Positions 42,549-53,143 are shown, numbered from the stretch's first letter. The stretch: 64,000 bases of DNA from Homoserinibacter gongjuensis (GCF_030161875.1 NZ_BSVA01000001.1:1922001-1986000), one strand, 5' to 3'. Made by a program: numbers and translations. Notes: generated by a model from the sequence alone, not told the origin.

Positions 42549-44460
42549 ATGCCCATCGCCCACCGTTCCGACCTGCGTAACGTCGCCATCGTGGCCCACG
42601 TGGACCACGGCAAGACGACGCTCGTCGACGCCATGCTGCGCCAGACCAACTCGTTCGGCTCGCACGAGCACGTCGAGGAGCGCGCCATGGACTCGAACGA
42701 CCTCGAGCGTGAGAAGGGCATCACGATCCTCGCCAAGAACACGGCGATCATCTACGAGGGCGTGCACGCGACCGACGGTCCCGTGACGATCAACGTCATC
42801 GACACCCCGGCCACGCCGACTTCGGCGGCGAGGTGGAGCGCGGCCTCTCGATGGTCGACGGCGTCGTGCTGCTCGTGGATGCCTCCGAGGGCCCGCTGCC
42901 GCAGACCCGCTTCGTGCTGCGCAAGGCGCTCGAGGCGAAGCTGCCCGTGATCCTCGCCGTCAACAAGACCGACCGGCCGGACGCGCGCATCGAGGAGGTC
43001 GTGGGGAGAGCCACGACCTGCTGCTCAACCTCGCGAGCGATCTGGCCGACGACATGCCGGACCTGGATGTCGACGCGCTGCTCGACCTGCCGGTCGTGTA
43101 CGCCTCGGGACGCAACGGTGCGGCATCCCGCAACCAGCCCGCCAACGGCGAGCTGCCCGACAACGCCGACCTCGAGCCGCTGTTCGAGGCGATCCTCGAG
43201 CACGTTCCGGCGCCCAGCTACGACGACGAGGCGCCCCTGCAGGCCTGGGTCACCAACCTCGACGCCTCGCCGTTCCTCGGCCGCATCGCGCTGCTGCGCG
43301 TTTTCGCCGGCACCATCAAGAAGGGCCAGACGGTCGCCTGGGTGCGTCACGACGGCTCGCACTCCAACGTGCGCATCACCGAGCTGCTGAAGACCCGCGC
43401 GCTCGACCGCTACCCGGCCGAGTCGGCATCCGCGGGCGACATCGTCGCCGTCGCCGGCATCGAGGACATCACGATCGGCGAGACGATCGCCGACCCCGAC
43501 GACATCCGTCCGCTGCCCGCGATCCACGTCGACGAGCCCGCGATCTCGATGACGATCGGCACCAACACGAGCCCGATCGTGGGCAAGGTCAAGGGCCACA
43601 AGCTCACCGCCCGCATGGTGAAGGACCGCCTCGACCGCGAGCTCATCGGCAACGTGTCGATCCGTGTCGTCGACATCGGCCGCCCCGACGCGTGGGAGGT
43701 GCAGGGCCGCGGCGAGCTCGCGCTCGCGATCCTCGTCGAGAACATGCGACGCGAGGGCTTCGAGCTCACCGTCGGCAAGCCGCAGGTGGTCACCCGCCAG
43801 ATCGACGGCAAGGTGCACGAGCCTTTCGAGCACCTCACGATCGACGCGCCCGAGGAGCACCTCGGCGCCATCACGCAGCTGCTCGCCGCCCGCAAGGGCC
43901 GCATGGAGGGCATGACCAACCACGGCACCGGCTGGGTGCGCATGGAGTTCATCGTGCCCTCGCGCGGGCTCATCGGCTTCCGCACCGAGTTCCTCACGAT
44001 CACGCGCGGCACGGGCATCGCCAACGCGCTCGCGCACGGTTACGAGCCGTGGGCGGGCGAGATCACGACGCGCGTCAACGGCTCGATCGTGGCCGACCGT
44101 GCCGGCGTGGTGACGCCGTTCGCGATGGTCGCGTTGCAGGAGCGGATGTCGTTCTTCGTCGAGCCGACGCAGGAGGTCTACGAGGGCATGGTGGTGGGCG
44201 AGAACTCGCGCGCCGACGACATGGACGTCAACATCACCAAGGAGAAGCAGCTCACCAACATGCGCTCCTCCACCGCCGACAGCTTCGAGAAGCTCACGCC
44301 CTCGCGCAAGCTGACCCTCGAGGAGTGCCTCGAGTTCGCGCGCGACGACGAGTGCGTCGAGGTGACGCCGGAGATCGTGCGCATCCGCAAGGTCGTGCTC
44401 GACCAGACCGAGCGCGCCCGTGCGACCTCGCGCCTCAAGCGACAGAACGCGAGCGCGTAA
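42549..44460 (+). CDS. typA: Ribosome-associated GTPase TypA/BipA (frame broken twice)
   Basis: Translational GTPase related to EF-G, about 637 residues. G1 is [18 protein letters not shown]2 region [12 protein letters not shown]3 [16 protein letters not shown]4 AVNKTDRP, with EF-G-like domains and the TypA C-terminal domain ([28 protein letters not shown]). G3 is cut at the C run 42805-42808 and a second break lies at the G run 43003-43006. One base at each restores IDTPGHADF and [12 protein letters not shown]. The ATG at 42549 is used; a TAGGAT at 42488 may be its promoter with a 50-base leader. Confidence 0.93.
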
Positions 44461-44559
44461 CCCGTCGTCCTCACCCCGGTGCCCCATGGATGAGGGGTAC
44501 AAGAGTGAATTTTCCTTTGCTAGTTTTGGCGGGAATGCCCGTCGACAGCTGAGGATCTG

Positions 44560-46173
44560 ATGTACCCCGAATCTCCCGCCGCCCACGCACGCCCGATGGC
44601 GGGTCGCGTCGCCGTCGCGCTCGCCGCCCTGCTCGGGCTCGCCACTCTCGGTGTGCTCCCCGCGACCGCGGTGCACGCTGACACCGACCCCGACAAGCTG
44701 CACGTCGATGCGTATCTCGTCTCGACCAAGTACGGCGGGATCGCGGTCGACATCAAGGCTCTCGACACGACCGCCGTCACCACGCTCGACGAGGTGCGGG
44801 TGACAGTACATCGCAGCGTCGGGCCGGATGTCGTCAAGGTCAGCAAGGGTACCGGCGTCGTCACGACGCTCCAGGCGGGCAGCGCGGTCACGGCGCCCAT
44901 CGTCATCACGCCCGGCAGCTACGACGAGGCCGGCAGCTCGAGCTGGGTGAAGCCGGACGCCGTGTGGTCGGCCGAGACCGTTCCCACCGGGCTGACCGTG
45001 GAGCTGCTCGACGCGGCCGACGCGGTGCTGCTGAGCAAGACCGTCGGCACGCCCTCGACGGGCCCGACCGGCACGACGCTCGCGGATGTCATGCCGGCGA
45101 GCCCTGGCTTCACCAACCCCGCCGCGAACGTGCACACGGGCGCCGACTACCTCGGCATCGCGGTCGACGTGCGCGTGCAGGGTTTCACCGACGCCGAGGA
45201 GATCAGCGTGCGGGTGAACCGCGAAGATGCCGCGCCGGTGATCAAGACGAGCAAGCCGGCGCTCATGGCGAGTGTCAACACGGGCCAGGCGCGGTCGGTG
45301 ACGGTGCCCATCGTCATCCAGCCAGGAACCTACAACGAGGCGGCCAGCAGCAGCTGGCAGCTGCCCGGCGGCGTGTGGACGCCCTCGACGGTGCCCACCT
45401 CGGTCACGATCACGATCACGCGCACCTTCGGGCCCCAGGTGGAGACGACGATCCCGATCGGCGGATCCGTCGCGAGCGTGCTTCCGACCTCCGCTGACCC
45501 CGTCGAGTTCGAGCTCCCGAGCGACGCGCCCCTCGACGTCGTGATCCCCGAGGGCGCTGGGGAGGTCACCGTCAAGCTCGGCACGCCGACGGCCGGTGTC
45601 GTGACCACGCCCGTCGACTTGACCGTCTCGGCGGCAGATGGTGCGAGCCTCGTGATCCCGGCCGGCACGACCGTGTCGGCCCCCGACGACCCGACGTGGG
45701 ACGGCGTCATCTCACTGCCGACGATCGTCGAGGATGTCGCGGTGCCGACTCCCGCCGGCGCGGAGAAGACCACAGTCGGCTACGCGATCCAGGTCGGCTC
45801 CGCGACGACACGCCTCACCTTCGACGCCCCGGTGAAGCTCGTGCTTCCCGGCCAAGCGGGGAGCAGGGCCGGCTTCGTCGAGGTCGGTGGCACCTTCACC
45901 GAGATCACCGACGTGTGCCCGTCGGCGACGCCTTCGCTCTCGAGCGGGGCGTGCCGGATCGATGCCGGCGACGACCTCGTGATCTGGACGACGCACTTCA
46001 CGACCTTCGTCGCCTACAACGTGGTCGCCGCGGCGCCGGGCTCCGGCAGCCTCGCCGCCACGGGCGCCGACATCGGGCTGCTGCTCGGCGTGGCAGGCAC
46101 GCTGCTGCTGCTGGGCGTGGGTGCGACAGTCGCCGTGCGGGTGCATCGCCGTCGCGGCGTCGCGCTCGGCTGA
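44560..46173 (+). CDS. Sortase-anchored surface protein with two tandem domains
   Basis: 537 residues. A signal peptide ([24 protein letters not shown]) precedes two homologous domains of about 115 residues. Each has [17 protein letters not shown] or [17 protein letters not shown] starts and [17 protein letters not shown] versus [17 protein letters not shown] repeats. A beta-rich region follows with one disulfide candidate ([17 protein letters not shown]). The C-terminus is a sorting signal: LAATG, a hydrophobic helix and a basic tail (VRVHRRRG). LAxTG is the motif used by class E sortases of Actinobacteria. No sortase lies in the window. Confidence 0.82.
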   Translation: MYPESPAAHARPMAGRVAVALAALLGLATLGVLPATAVHADTDPDKLHVDAYLVSTKYGGIAVDIKALDTTAVTTLDEVRVTVHRSVGPDVVKVSKGTGVVTTLQAGSAVTAPIVITPGSYDEAGSSSWVKPDAVWSAETVPTGLTVELLDAADAVLLSKTVGTPSTGPTGTTLADVMPASPGFTNPAANVHTGADYLGIAVDVRVQGFTDAEEISVRVNREDAAPVIKTSKPALMASVNTGQARSVTVPIVIQPGTYNEAASSSWQLPGGVWTPSTVPTSVTITITRTFGPQVETTIPIGGSVASVLPTSADPVEFELPSDAPLDVVIPEGAGEVTVKLGTPTAGVVTTPVDLTVSAADGASLVIPAGTTVSAPDDPTWDGVISLPTIVEDVAVPTPAGAEKTTVGYAIQVGSATTRLTFDAPVKLVLPGQAGSRAGFVEVGGTFTEITDVCPSATPSLSSGACRIDAGDDLVIWTTHFTTFVAYNVVAAAPGSGSLAATGADIGLLLGVAGTLLLLGVGATVAVRVHRRRGVALG

Positions 46174-46177
46174 TGAG

Positions 46178-46227
46178 CTGACGAGGAAGCGGGTCGGATG
46201 TGGTGAGCATCCGGCCCGCTTCGTCAG
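46178..46227. terminator. Bidirectional hairpin between surface protein and efeB
   Basis: CTGACG, a 3-base bulge, AAGCGGG and CGGATG pair with CATCCG, CCCGCTT and CGTCAG around a TGGTGAG loop. It overlaps the efeB stop codon and begins 5 bases after the surface-protein stop, serving both converging genes. Confidence 0.8.
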
Positions 46228-47513
46228 TTCAGCAGCGTGTCTCCGATCGAGTCGCCCTCGTGTGCGCCGGGCGGAATCGCGAAGACAGCCGAGCCGACGT
46301 GCTTCAGGTACTCGTTGAGCCCGTCGCTCGCGAGCGAGCGCTGCACCGTCACGAAGTGCTCCGGGTCGTTCTGGAAGCTCAGGAAGAACAGGCCCGCGTC
46401 GAGCCTGCCGAGCGCGTCGTTGCCGTCGACGAAGTTGTAGCCGCGCCGCAGCAGGCGGATGCCGCCGTTGGTCTCCGGATGCGCGAGCCGCACGTGCGCG
46501 TCGCGTGCGATCACCGGACTCCCATCACGCGCGGTCGCTGCGAGGTCGATCGCCGCGAACTCGCCGCCGCCCGACATCGGTCCGCCCTCGCCCTTGGTGC
46601 GCCCGAAGAGCGCCTCCTGCTCGGCGAGCTGCACGCGGTCCCAGCTCTCGATGATCATGCGGATGCGGCGCGCCACGAGGTAGCTGCCCCCGACCAGCCA
46701 CTCGGGGCCTTGCTCACGCGACACCCAGACGTGCTCGGCCACGGCATCCGGCTCCTCGGCCTTGATGTTGGCGGTGCCGTCTTTGAAGCCGAACAGATTG
46801 CGCGGCGTGGTCTGGCTCGTCGAGGTCGACGAGGTGCGACCGAAGCCGAGCTGCGACCAGCGCAGCATCGCGCGCCCGAAGGCGATGCGGCTGAGGTTGC
46901 GGATGGCGTGCACCGCCACCTGCGGGTCGTCGGCACACGCCTGGATGCAGAGGTCGCCGCCGCTGCGCTCCGGCACGAGCGCGTCGCCCGAGAACCGGGG
47001 GAGCGGCTCGAGGGCGGCCGGGCGGCGGGCGGCGAGACGGAAGCGGTCGACGCCGTCGGCGGTCCCGAACAGCGTCGGCCCGAACCCGAAGGTGATCGTG
47101 AGCCCCGATGCCGGCAGTCCGAGCGCCTCGCCCGTGTCGTCGGGCGGAGCGTAGGGCGAGCCGCCGACGGCTCCTGCCTCGCCCACCTCGAGGCCCTGTG
47201 TGAGCCGCGCGGCGGCCTCCGTCCAGTCGGCCAGCAGCGAGGCGAGGTCGTCGCGCGTGGCGTCGGGTGCGAGGTCGAACGCCGCGAAATGCAGGCGGTC
47301 CTGCGCGGGCGTCGTGATGCCGGCCTGGTGTTCGCCGAAGAACGGATAGCGAGCGGATGCGGGGGTGCCGCCCGTCGCATCCGGTGCCGACGCGATCGCC
47401 GCCCCCGCCGCCAGCCCGGCGACCGCGCCGATGCCGCCTGCAGCGGCGAGGCCGAGCAGGCCGCGGCGCGAGAAGGAGGCGTCGGGGGTCGGGGTGGCGT
47501 CGGGTTCGGTCAT
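46224..47513 (-). CDS. efeB: Dye-decolorising peroxidase of the EfeUOB iron system
   Basis: 429 residues. A Tat signal (SFSRRGLLGLAAAGGIGAVAGLAAG) targets it folded to the outside. The DyP core includes FGFKDGTANI (GxxDG distal motif), RTKGEGGPMSGGGEF, AHPETNGGIRLLRRGYNF and a proximal-heme His region. In the Efe system it is thought to act on heme or oxidise ferrous iron for uptake. The ATG overlaps the efeO stop (TGATG). Confidence 0.93.
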   Translation of the reverse strand: MTEPDATPTPDASFSRRGLLGLAAAGGIGAVAGLAAGAAIASAPDATGGTPASARYPFFGEHQAGITTPAQDRLHFAAFDLAPDATRDDLASLLADWTEAAARLTQGLEVGEAGAVGGSPYAPPDDTGEALGLPASGLTITFGFGPTLFGTADGVDRFRLAARRPAALEPLPRFSGDALVPERSGGDLCIQACADDPQVAVHAIRNLSRIAFGRAMLRWSQLGFGRTSSTSTSQTTPRNLFGFKDGTANIKAEEPDAVAEHVWVSREQGPEWLVGGSYLVARRIRMIIESWDRVQLAEQEALFGRTKGEGGPMSGGGEFAAIDLAATARDGSPVIARDAHVRLAHPETNGGIRLLRRGYNFVDGNDALGRLDAGLFFLSFQNDPEHFVTVQRSLASDGLNEYLKHVGSAVFAIPPGAHEGDSIGDTLLN

Positions 47514-48759
47514 CAGAGTCCGAGAACGGTGCTGGTGAGCTGCGAGAGCGGCTCCGCGAGGGCGTTGACCGCGTCCGAGAGCTGCTTGCGCTGCGCGTCG
47601 GTGAGCTGATCGTAGGGTGTGAAGCCCGCCTCGATCGAGCCGTACTGCGCGAGCACGCGCTCGAGGGCGTCGAACTGCGTCTCGATCTCCTCCGCCAGTT
47701 TCGCGCCCTCATCGCTCTGCGCCGCGAGCTTCTGCACGTTGCCGAAGGCGACGGATGCCCCGTCGACGTTGGCGGCGAAGTCGGTGAGGTCGGTGTGCGA
47801 CCACCAGTCCTCCTCGCCCGAGATCTTGCCCGTGGCGACCTCGTCGAGCAGGCCGATCGCGCCGTTGGAGATATCGGAGAGGCTCACGCTGAAGTCGGCG
47901 TCGGTCACCTGGTCGAAGAGCTGCTGCACGTCGGCCACGAGCTGGTCGCCGAACTGCGTACGCTGCTCGGGCGTCGAGGGCCGCCAGTCGAGCCAGGCGC
48001 TCGTGCCGTCGGAGTTCAGACCGTCGGCGGCCGGCACCCAGAGGTCCTTCTCGATGCGGTGGAAGCCGGTCCAGTCGAGTCCTCGGCCACCGCGTCGACC
48101 TCGCGGTAGTCGATCTTGGGGTCGAGGTCGCCGAAGGCCTCGGCTGTCGGCTCGATGCGCTCGTACGAGACGCGCGCGGATGCGAAGAGCGAACGCGCGA
48201 GCTCGTCGTCGCCCGCCTGGTAGGCGTCGACGAGCGCCTGCACCTGGGGCAGCAGTTCGCCGACCTGCGCCCGCACGTAGCCGAGGTAGTTCGCGACCGC
48301 CTCCTGCTCGAGGGCGGCGCGATCCTCGTCCACGGCCACCGCCTCGCCCGTGACGGCGAACTCGGCCAGGCCGGTCGGCGCTCCGACCATCTGGAACTTG
48401 CAGGCCGTGAAGTAGATGCCGGGATCCAGCTGCGCCACGTAGCTTACGGTCTGGCCAGGCGTGATGTTCTCCTTCTCGCCGACGATGCGCAACTGGTCCT
48501 CGGCGAGGATCTCGAACTCGTTGACGTCGGTGCCGTTGTTGGTGAGCGTGAAGCTCACCGCACCCGCGACGGCCGTGTTCGCAGACACCGCGCATCCGCT
48601 GTCGGTGATGTCGACCGTGAGTGCCGTGCCGCTCGGCGCGTTCGGCACGCACCCGGCCAGCGCGAGGGCGGCGAGCGTCAGGGTCGCGAAAACCGGGGCG
48701 GCGGCTCGGGACGCCGTGCTCGCGGTCGCGGGCGTACGGGCGGATGACGGGGCGGGCAT
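47513..48759 (-). CDS. efeO: Iron-uptake lipoprotein EfeO (frame broken once)
   Basis: About 415 residues. Signal peptide with lipobox ALAGC, an N-terminal cupredoxin-like domain (VTDSGCAVSANTAVAGAVSFTLTNNG type, FTACKFQM) and a C-terminal peptidase M75 domain with the HxxE metal motif in FHRIEKDLW. The frame breaks at 48081-48082 between VDAVAED and LDWTGFHRIE. One missing base explains it, but here no long homopolymer is involved. GAGGAG precedes the ATG at 48759. Confidence 0.9.
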
Positions 48760-48814
48760 GGGGCTCCTCGGAATCGGGATGTCGGATGTTCGAGTGGTGC
48801 GCAGGGATCGCGGG

Positions 48815-49698
48815 TCAGGCGACCCGTTCCGCCGCATCCGGTGTGCCGCGGGGCAGCACCGGGTCGGCCGCGGGCGCCCGACGGGGCGCGCGGCGGCTGA
48901 GGCGGAGGAACACGGTGCTCGTCACGACGATGTAGGCGAACCAGGCGATGAACTGAGCCCAGGTGGGCTCGGGGGTGAAGTTGAAGACGCCCGCGAGCAG
49001 CACGCCGTACCAGCTCGTGGCGGGGATGAGGTGGGCGAGGCTGAACGCCGACTGTCCCCATCCGGGAATCAGCCCCGCTTCCTGCAGGTCGCCGATGCCG
49101 TAGGCCAGCACCCCCGCGGCCACGAGCACCAGGAACAGGCCCGTCCAGCGGAAGAAGGCGGCGAGGTCGATGCGCACGAAACCGCGGTAGATGAGGTAGG
49201 CGATCACGACCGAGGCGAGGATGCCGAGCACCGCCCCGAGCGTGCCGAGCAGCGGGTCGCCGGTCGACTTGGCGGCGGCCCACACGAAGAGCGCCGTCTC
49301 GACGCCCTCCCGGCCGACGGCCACCACGCCGAGCAGTACGAGTCCCCAGCCGGCACCGTGCGCCGACCCCGCGATCGCGGAGTCGAGGCCGTGTTCGAGT
49401 TCGCCGCGCAGGCCGCGGGCGTGGCGCAGCATCCAGAAGATCATCCAGGTGACGAGTCCGACCGCGAGGATCGAGAGACCGCCGCCGAGCAGCTCCTGCG
49501 CCTGGAAGCTCATGCCGTAGGGGCCCCAGGTGAGCACCGCGCCGACTCCGAGCGAGAGCGCGATCGCCGCGCCGATGCCGAGCCAGAGCCGGGGAGCAGG
49601 TCGTCGCGACCGAGCTTGCGCAGGTACGCGATCAGTATGCCGACGACGAGGCCGGCCTCGAGGCCTTCGCGAAGACCGATGAGCGCGTTGGCGAGCAC
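48815..49698 (-). CDS. efeU: Ferrous iron permease EfeU (frame broken once)
   Basis: About 294 residues, seven membrane helices, FTR1 family. The two RExxE iron-binding motifs are present: GLREGLEAGL near residue 8 and VGREGVETALF near the middle. The frame breaks at the G run 49591-49594. One base added gives DDLLPRLWLGIGAAIALSLG. The GTG at 49698 is the family start (VLANALIGLREGLE). First gene of efeU-efeO-efeB with an iron box 20 bases upstream. Confidence 0.93.
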
Positions 49699-49717
49699 GG
49701 GTGACTTTCCGGGAGCT

Positions 49718-49738
49718 TTAGGTAAGGCGACCCTTACC
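49718..49738 (-). promoter_or_regulatory. DtxR/IdeR-type iron box of efeUOB
   Basis: TTA followed by GGTAAGG (49721-49727), four bases, and its exact complement CCTTACC (49732-49738). It resembles the consensus TTAGGTTAGGCTAACCTAA and lies 20 bases before the efeU start, so iron-loaded repressor would shut the operon. Confidence 0.82.
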
Positions 49739-49801
49739 CGCGCTGAGCCTACGCCCGGGCGCGGGCGGCTGTCCACTCGGACTCGCCGCTCTGACAGCCG
49801 C

Positions 49802-49807
49802 TATCGT
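49802..49807 (+). promoter_or_regulatory. -10 element of the 121-residue membrane protein gene
   Basis: TATCGT, 6 bases before GTG 49814. Confidence 0.4.
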
Positions 49808-49813
49808 TGCGCC

Positions 49814-50179
49814 GTGCCCCTCGCTCTGCGCATCGTCGCCCCGTTGCTCGCGTTGCTCGTGGGTGCCGCGATCGGCACGGTCTCGACCTTCGCCCACGCG
49901 AGCCTCGTGCCGTGGGTGCTCGCCGCGGGGCTCGTGATCGTCGCGGCCTACGTGCTCGGGGTGCGGCTCGCCTTCGACGAGCGGATGCCGGGCATCGCGG
50001 CCGCCGTCGGCGTCGGTGCCGCTGTCGTGCTCATCGCCGTCGCCCCGGTGGACGCCGTCGTCATCCACCCCGACCGGCGACTCGACCTCGTCTGGCTCGT
50101 CGCGGCGCCGCTCGTGGCCGCCGCGGCACTGCTCTGGCCGATCCGGCGGCGACCGGAAGCGGCATCCGAGTCGCCATAG
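49814..50179 (+). CDS. Small membrane protein (DUF6113-like)
   Basis: 121 residues with four likely membrane helices: IVAPLLALLVGAAIGTVSTFAH, WVLAAGLVIVAAYVLG, IAAAVGVGAAVVLIAVAP and WLVAAPLVAAAALLWP. It ends in a basic tail (RRRPEAASESP). It sits 9 bases before fdxA, a common place for this protein in related genomes as I recall. Family name is a low-certainty suggestion. Confidence 0.65.
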   Translation: MPLALRIVAPLLALLVGAAIGTVSTFAHASLVPWVLAAGLVIVAAYVLGVRLAFDERMPGIAAAVGVGAAVVLIAVAPVDAVVIHPDRRLDLVWLVAAPLVAAAALLWPIRRRPEAASESP

Positions 50180-50182
50180 GAT
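50177..50182 (+). promoter_or_regulatory. -10 element of fdxA
   Basis: TAGGAT, 6 bases before GTG 50189, overlapping the end of the preceding gene. Confidence 0.5.
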
Positions 50183-50188
50183 GGAACG

Positions 50189-50512
50189 GTGACCTACGTC
50201 ATCGCCCTTCCCTGCGTGGATGTCAAAGACCGCGCCTGTGTCGACGAGTGCCCCGTCGACTGTATCTACGAGGGCGACCGCATGCTCTACATCCACCCCG
50301 ACGAGTGCGTCGACTGCGGTGCGTGCGAGCCGGTCTGCCCCGTCGAGGCCATCTACTACGAAGACGACCTGCCCGAACAGTGGTCGGACTACTACAAGGC
50401 GAACGTCGAGTTCTTCGAAGAGATCGGATCGCCCGGCGGCGCCGCGAAGATCGGGGTGATCCCGGGAGACCACCCGATCGTCGCCGCTCTCCCGCCGCAG
50501 GGCTCGTCTTGA
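50189..50512 (+). CDS. fdxA: 7Fe ferredoxin
   Basis: 107 residues. One cluster motif is [19 protein letters not shown] (spacing suited to a 3Fe-4S site) and the other is [18 protein letters not shown] (4Fe-4S). The acidic C-terminus ([24 protein letters not shown]) is typical of actinobacterial FdxA/FdxC. Electron carrier in the cytoplasm. Its stop overlaps a TTG start of dapC, a conserved pair in Actinobacteria. Confidence 0.95.
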   Translation: MTYVIALPCVDVKDRACVDECPVDCIYEGDRMLYIHPDECVDCGACEPVCPVEAIYYEDDLPEQWSDYYKANVEFFEEIGSPGGAAKIGVIPGDHPIVAALPPQGSS

Positions 50513-51603
50513 CCCACGCGCTTCCCGACTTCCCCTGGGATCTGCTGACGCCGTACGGCGACGAGGCCCGCGCGCATCCGGGCGGCATCGTCGACCTGTC
50601 GGTCGGATCGCCCGTCGATGCGACACCCGCCCCCGTTCGTGAGGCGCTCGCGGCCGCGACGGATGCGCACGCCTACCCCGCGACGGCCGGGTCGCCCGCA
50701 CTGCGCGAGGCGATCGTGGCGTGGTACGCGCGCCGGCGGGGCGTTCCCGACCTGACCACCGACAACGTCATCCCGACGATCGGCTCGAAGGAGTTCGTGG
50801 CACTGCTGCCGACCCTTCTCGGACTCGGCCCGGGCGACGTCGTCGTGCAGCCCACCGCCGCCTACCCGAGCTACGCCGTCGGCGCCGCCGTGGTGGGGGC
50901 GAGCGTGCTCTCCTCCGACGACCCCGCGGAGTGGCCCGCCGAGACCAAGCTCGTGTGGCTCAACAGTCCGGGCAATCCCGACGGGCGGGTGCACTCGCTC
51001 GAGTTCCTGCGGAGCGCCGTCGCACGCGCGCGTGAGCTCGGCGCGGTGATCGCGAACGACGAGTGCTACGCCGAGCTCGACTGGAGCTCCGACGAGCCGA
51101 CCCCCAGCATCCTGCACCCCGAGGTGACCCAGGGATCGCGGCGCCTGACGCTCTCGGTGTACTCGCTCTCGAAGCAGTCGAACCTCGCCGGCTACCGCGC
51201 CGGATTCGTGGCCGGATGCAGTGAGCTCGTGGGCGAGCTGCTCGCGGTGCGCAAGCACCTCGGTCTCATGCCGCCGGCCCCCGTGCAGGCCGCGATGATC
51301 GCGGCGCTCGGCGACGAGCAGCACGTCGCGGCGCAGAAGGAGCTGTACCGCCGCCGCCGCGACGCGCTCGTGGGGGCGCTCACCGCATCCGGGTTCCGGA
51401 TCGACGGATCGCGGGCGGGCCTGTACCTGTGGGCGACGCGCGACGAGGACTGCTGGCAGACCGTGGCGGCCCTCGCCCGGCGCGGAATCCTGGTCGCGCC
51501 GGGGTCGTTCTACGGCGCCGCCGGGGCCCAGCACGTGCGGATCGCGCTCACCGCATCCGACGAGCGAGTAGACGAGGCTGTCTCCCGTCTCGGCTCGTGG
51601 TGA
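50509..51603 (+). CDS. dapC: Succinyldiaminopimelate aminotransferase
   Basis: PLP fold-type I aminotransferase, 364 residues, converting N-succinyl-2-amino-6-ketopimelate with glutamate in lysine synthesis. Motifs: [43 protein letters not shown], and the PLP lysine in [20 protein letters not shown]. The TTG at 50509 overlapping the fdxA stop (TTGA) is the start, because homologues begin [12 protein letters not shown] and there is no nearer ATG or GTG. Confidence 0.92.
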   Translation: MTHALPDFPWDLLTPYGDEARAHPGGIVDLSVGSPVDATPAPVREALAAATDAHAYPATAGSPALREAIVAWYARRRGVPDLTTDNVIPTIGSKEFVALLPTLLGLGPGDVVVQPTAAYPSYAVGAAVVGASVLSSDDPAEWPAETKLVWLNSPGNPDGRVHSLEFLRSAVARARELGAVIANDECYAELDWSSDEPTPSILHPEVTQGSRRLTLSVYSLSKQSNLAGYRAGFVAGCSELVGELLAVRKHLGLMPPAPVQAAMIAALGDEQHVAAQKELYRRRRDALVGALTASGFRIDGSRAGLYLWATRDEDCWQTVAALARRGILVAPGSFYGAAGAQHVRIALTASDERVDEAVSRLGSW

Positions 51604-51616
51604 CTCCGCGCGCCGG

Positions 51617-51622
51617 TAGTCT
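51617..51622 (+). promoter_or_regulatory. -10 element of citrate synthase gene
   Basis: TAGTCT. It lies 6 bases before GTG 51629 but only 3 before ATG 51626, favouring the GTG start. Confidence 0.5.
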
Positions 51623-51628
51623 GTCATG

Positions 51629-52924
51629 GTGAGCGACGTGACGAGCAGCGAGAAGGTGACCCTGAGCCTCGGCGATCGGGTCGCGGAGTTCCCGGTGCTG
51701 AAGGCGGTCGACGGGCGCGACGCCGTCGACATGTCGACCTTCACCAAGCAGACCGGTTTCAACGCCTACGACCCCGGTTTCGTCAACACCGCATCCACCC
51801 GCAGCGCCATCACCTACATCGACGGCGACGAGGGCATCCTGCGCTACCGCGGCTACGCGATCGAGGAGATCGCGGCGCACTCGACCTACCTCGAGGTGGC
51901 GTGGCTGCTCATCTACGGCGAGCTGCCGACCCAGTCGGAGCTCGCCGAGTTCTCGGAGAAGGTGCGCAGGCACACGCTGCTGCACGAAGACCTCAAGCAC
52001 TTCTTCTCGGCGCTGCCGCACACCGCCCACCCCATGTCGGTGCTGTCGGCCGCGGTCTCGGCGCTCTCGACCTACTACGAGGACTCGCTCGACCCGCGCA
52101 ACCCCGAGATGGTCGAGCTCTCGATGATCCGGCTGCTCGCGAAGCTGCCGGTGATCGCGGCCTACGCGCACAAGAAGTCGCTCGGGCAGGCGTTCCTCTA
52201 CCCCGACAACTCGCTCGACTTCATCGAGAACTTCCTCAAGCTCAACTTCGGCAACCTCGCCGAGCCGTACCAGGTGAACCCGGTGCTCGTGAAGGCGCTC
52301 GACCGGTTGCTCATCCTGCACGAAGACCACGAGCAGAACGCCTCCACCTCGACCGTGCGGCTCGTCGGCTCGACCGAGGCGAACCTGTTCGCCTCCATCT
52401 CGGCGGGCATCAACGCGCTCTACGGTCCGCTGCACGGCGGTGCCAACGAGGCGGTGCTCACGATGCTCGGCCGCATCCGCGACTCGGGCGAGTCGGTGTC
52501 GAAGTTCGTGGAGCGCGTGAAGGCCAAGGAAGACGGCATCCGTCTCATGGGCTTCGGCCACCGCGTCTACAAGAACTACGATCCGCGCGCGAAGCTCGTG
52601 AAGGAGTCGGCCGACGAGGTGCTCGCCGACCTCGGGGTCAAGGACCCGCTGCTCGACATCGCCAAGGAGCTCGAGGAGATCGCGCTCAACGACGACTACT
52701 TCCAGGAGCGTCGGCTCTACCCGAACGTCGACTTCTACACGGGCGTGATCTACAAGGCTATGGGCTTCCCGACGCGGATGTTCACCGTGCTCTTCGCGAT
52801 CGGCCGTCTGCCCGGCTGGATCGCCCACTGGCGCGAGGCGAACGCCGACCCCGCCACCAAGATCGGCCGCCCGCAGCAGCTCTACGTGGGGCCCGCCCCG
52901 CGCCCCTGGCCCGCCGGCCGCTGA
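51629..52924 (+). CDS. gltA: Citrate synthase
   Basis: Type II citrate synthase, 431 residues: condenses acetyl-CoA with oxaloacetate. Signature LYGPLHGGANEAVLTML and catalytic regions AHPMSVLSAAVSAL, MGFGHRVYKNYDPRA and YPNVDFYTGVIYKAMGFPTRMFTVLFAIGRLPGWIAHWRE are complete. ATG 51626 would add one residue; GTG 51629 fits the promoter spacing better. Intact frame. The last codons lie in a repeated GC-rich tract. Confidence 0.95.
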   Translation: MSDVTSSEKVTLSLGDRVAEFPVLKAVDGRDAVDMSTFTKQTGFNAYDPGFVNTASTRSAITYIDGDEGILRYRGYAIEEIAAHSTYLEVAWLLIYGELPTQSELAEFSEKVRRHTLLHEDLKHFFSALPHTAHPMSVLSAAVSALSTYYEDSLDPRNPEMVELSMIRLLAKLPVIAAYAHKKSLGQAFLYPDNSLDFIENFLKLNFGNLAEPYQVNPVLVKALDRLLILHEDHEQNASTSTVRLVGSTEANLFASISAGINALYGPLHGGANEAVLTMLGRIRDSGESVSKFVERVKAKEDGIRLMGFGHRVYKNYDPRAKLVKESADEVLADLGVKDPLLDIAKELEEIALNDDYFQERRLYPNVDFYTGVIYKAMGFPTRMFTVLFAIGRLPGWIAHWREANADPATKIGRPQQLYVGPAPRPWPAGR

Positions 52925-53003
52925 GCCGCCCGCGGCCCGCTCGCCGCTGAGTCGCTCGCGGCCTGCTGAGTTGCTGAGCCGCCCGCGGCCCGTTCGCCGC
53001 TGA
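52921..53003 (+). repeat. 30-bp direct repeats spanning the gltA stop
   Basis: CTGAGCCGCCCGCGGCCCG followed by TCGCCGCTGA occurs at 52921-52950 and, with one difference, at 52974-53003, start-to-start 53 bp. A partial unit lies between them. The gltA stop codon is inside the first unit. Confidence 0.7.
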
Positions 53004-53054
53004 CCCACGGCCACATCCGCTGCACCCTGCCGTCGGCATCCGCTCGCCTACCTT

Positions 53055-53143
53055 TGTCGAAAATGCAGGAATCTTCGACGCTCAAGCCCGCGCTGACAGG
53101 GCTGAGTTCGCCGACACGCCCGAGTTCTCCTGCATTTTCGACA
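53055..53143 (-). repeat. 89-bp palindromic element, copy 2 (inverted)
   Basis: TGTCGAAAATGCAGGA (53055-53070) and its exact complement (53128-53143), 16 bp. On the minus strand its interior begins with CTCGGGCGTGTCG, shared with copy 3. The central stem is AGCCC/GGGCT (53085-53089 with 53099-53103), extended by CTC/GAG past a bulge. It lies 31 bases beyond the stop of the DUF559 gene. Confidence 0.88.
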
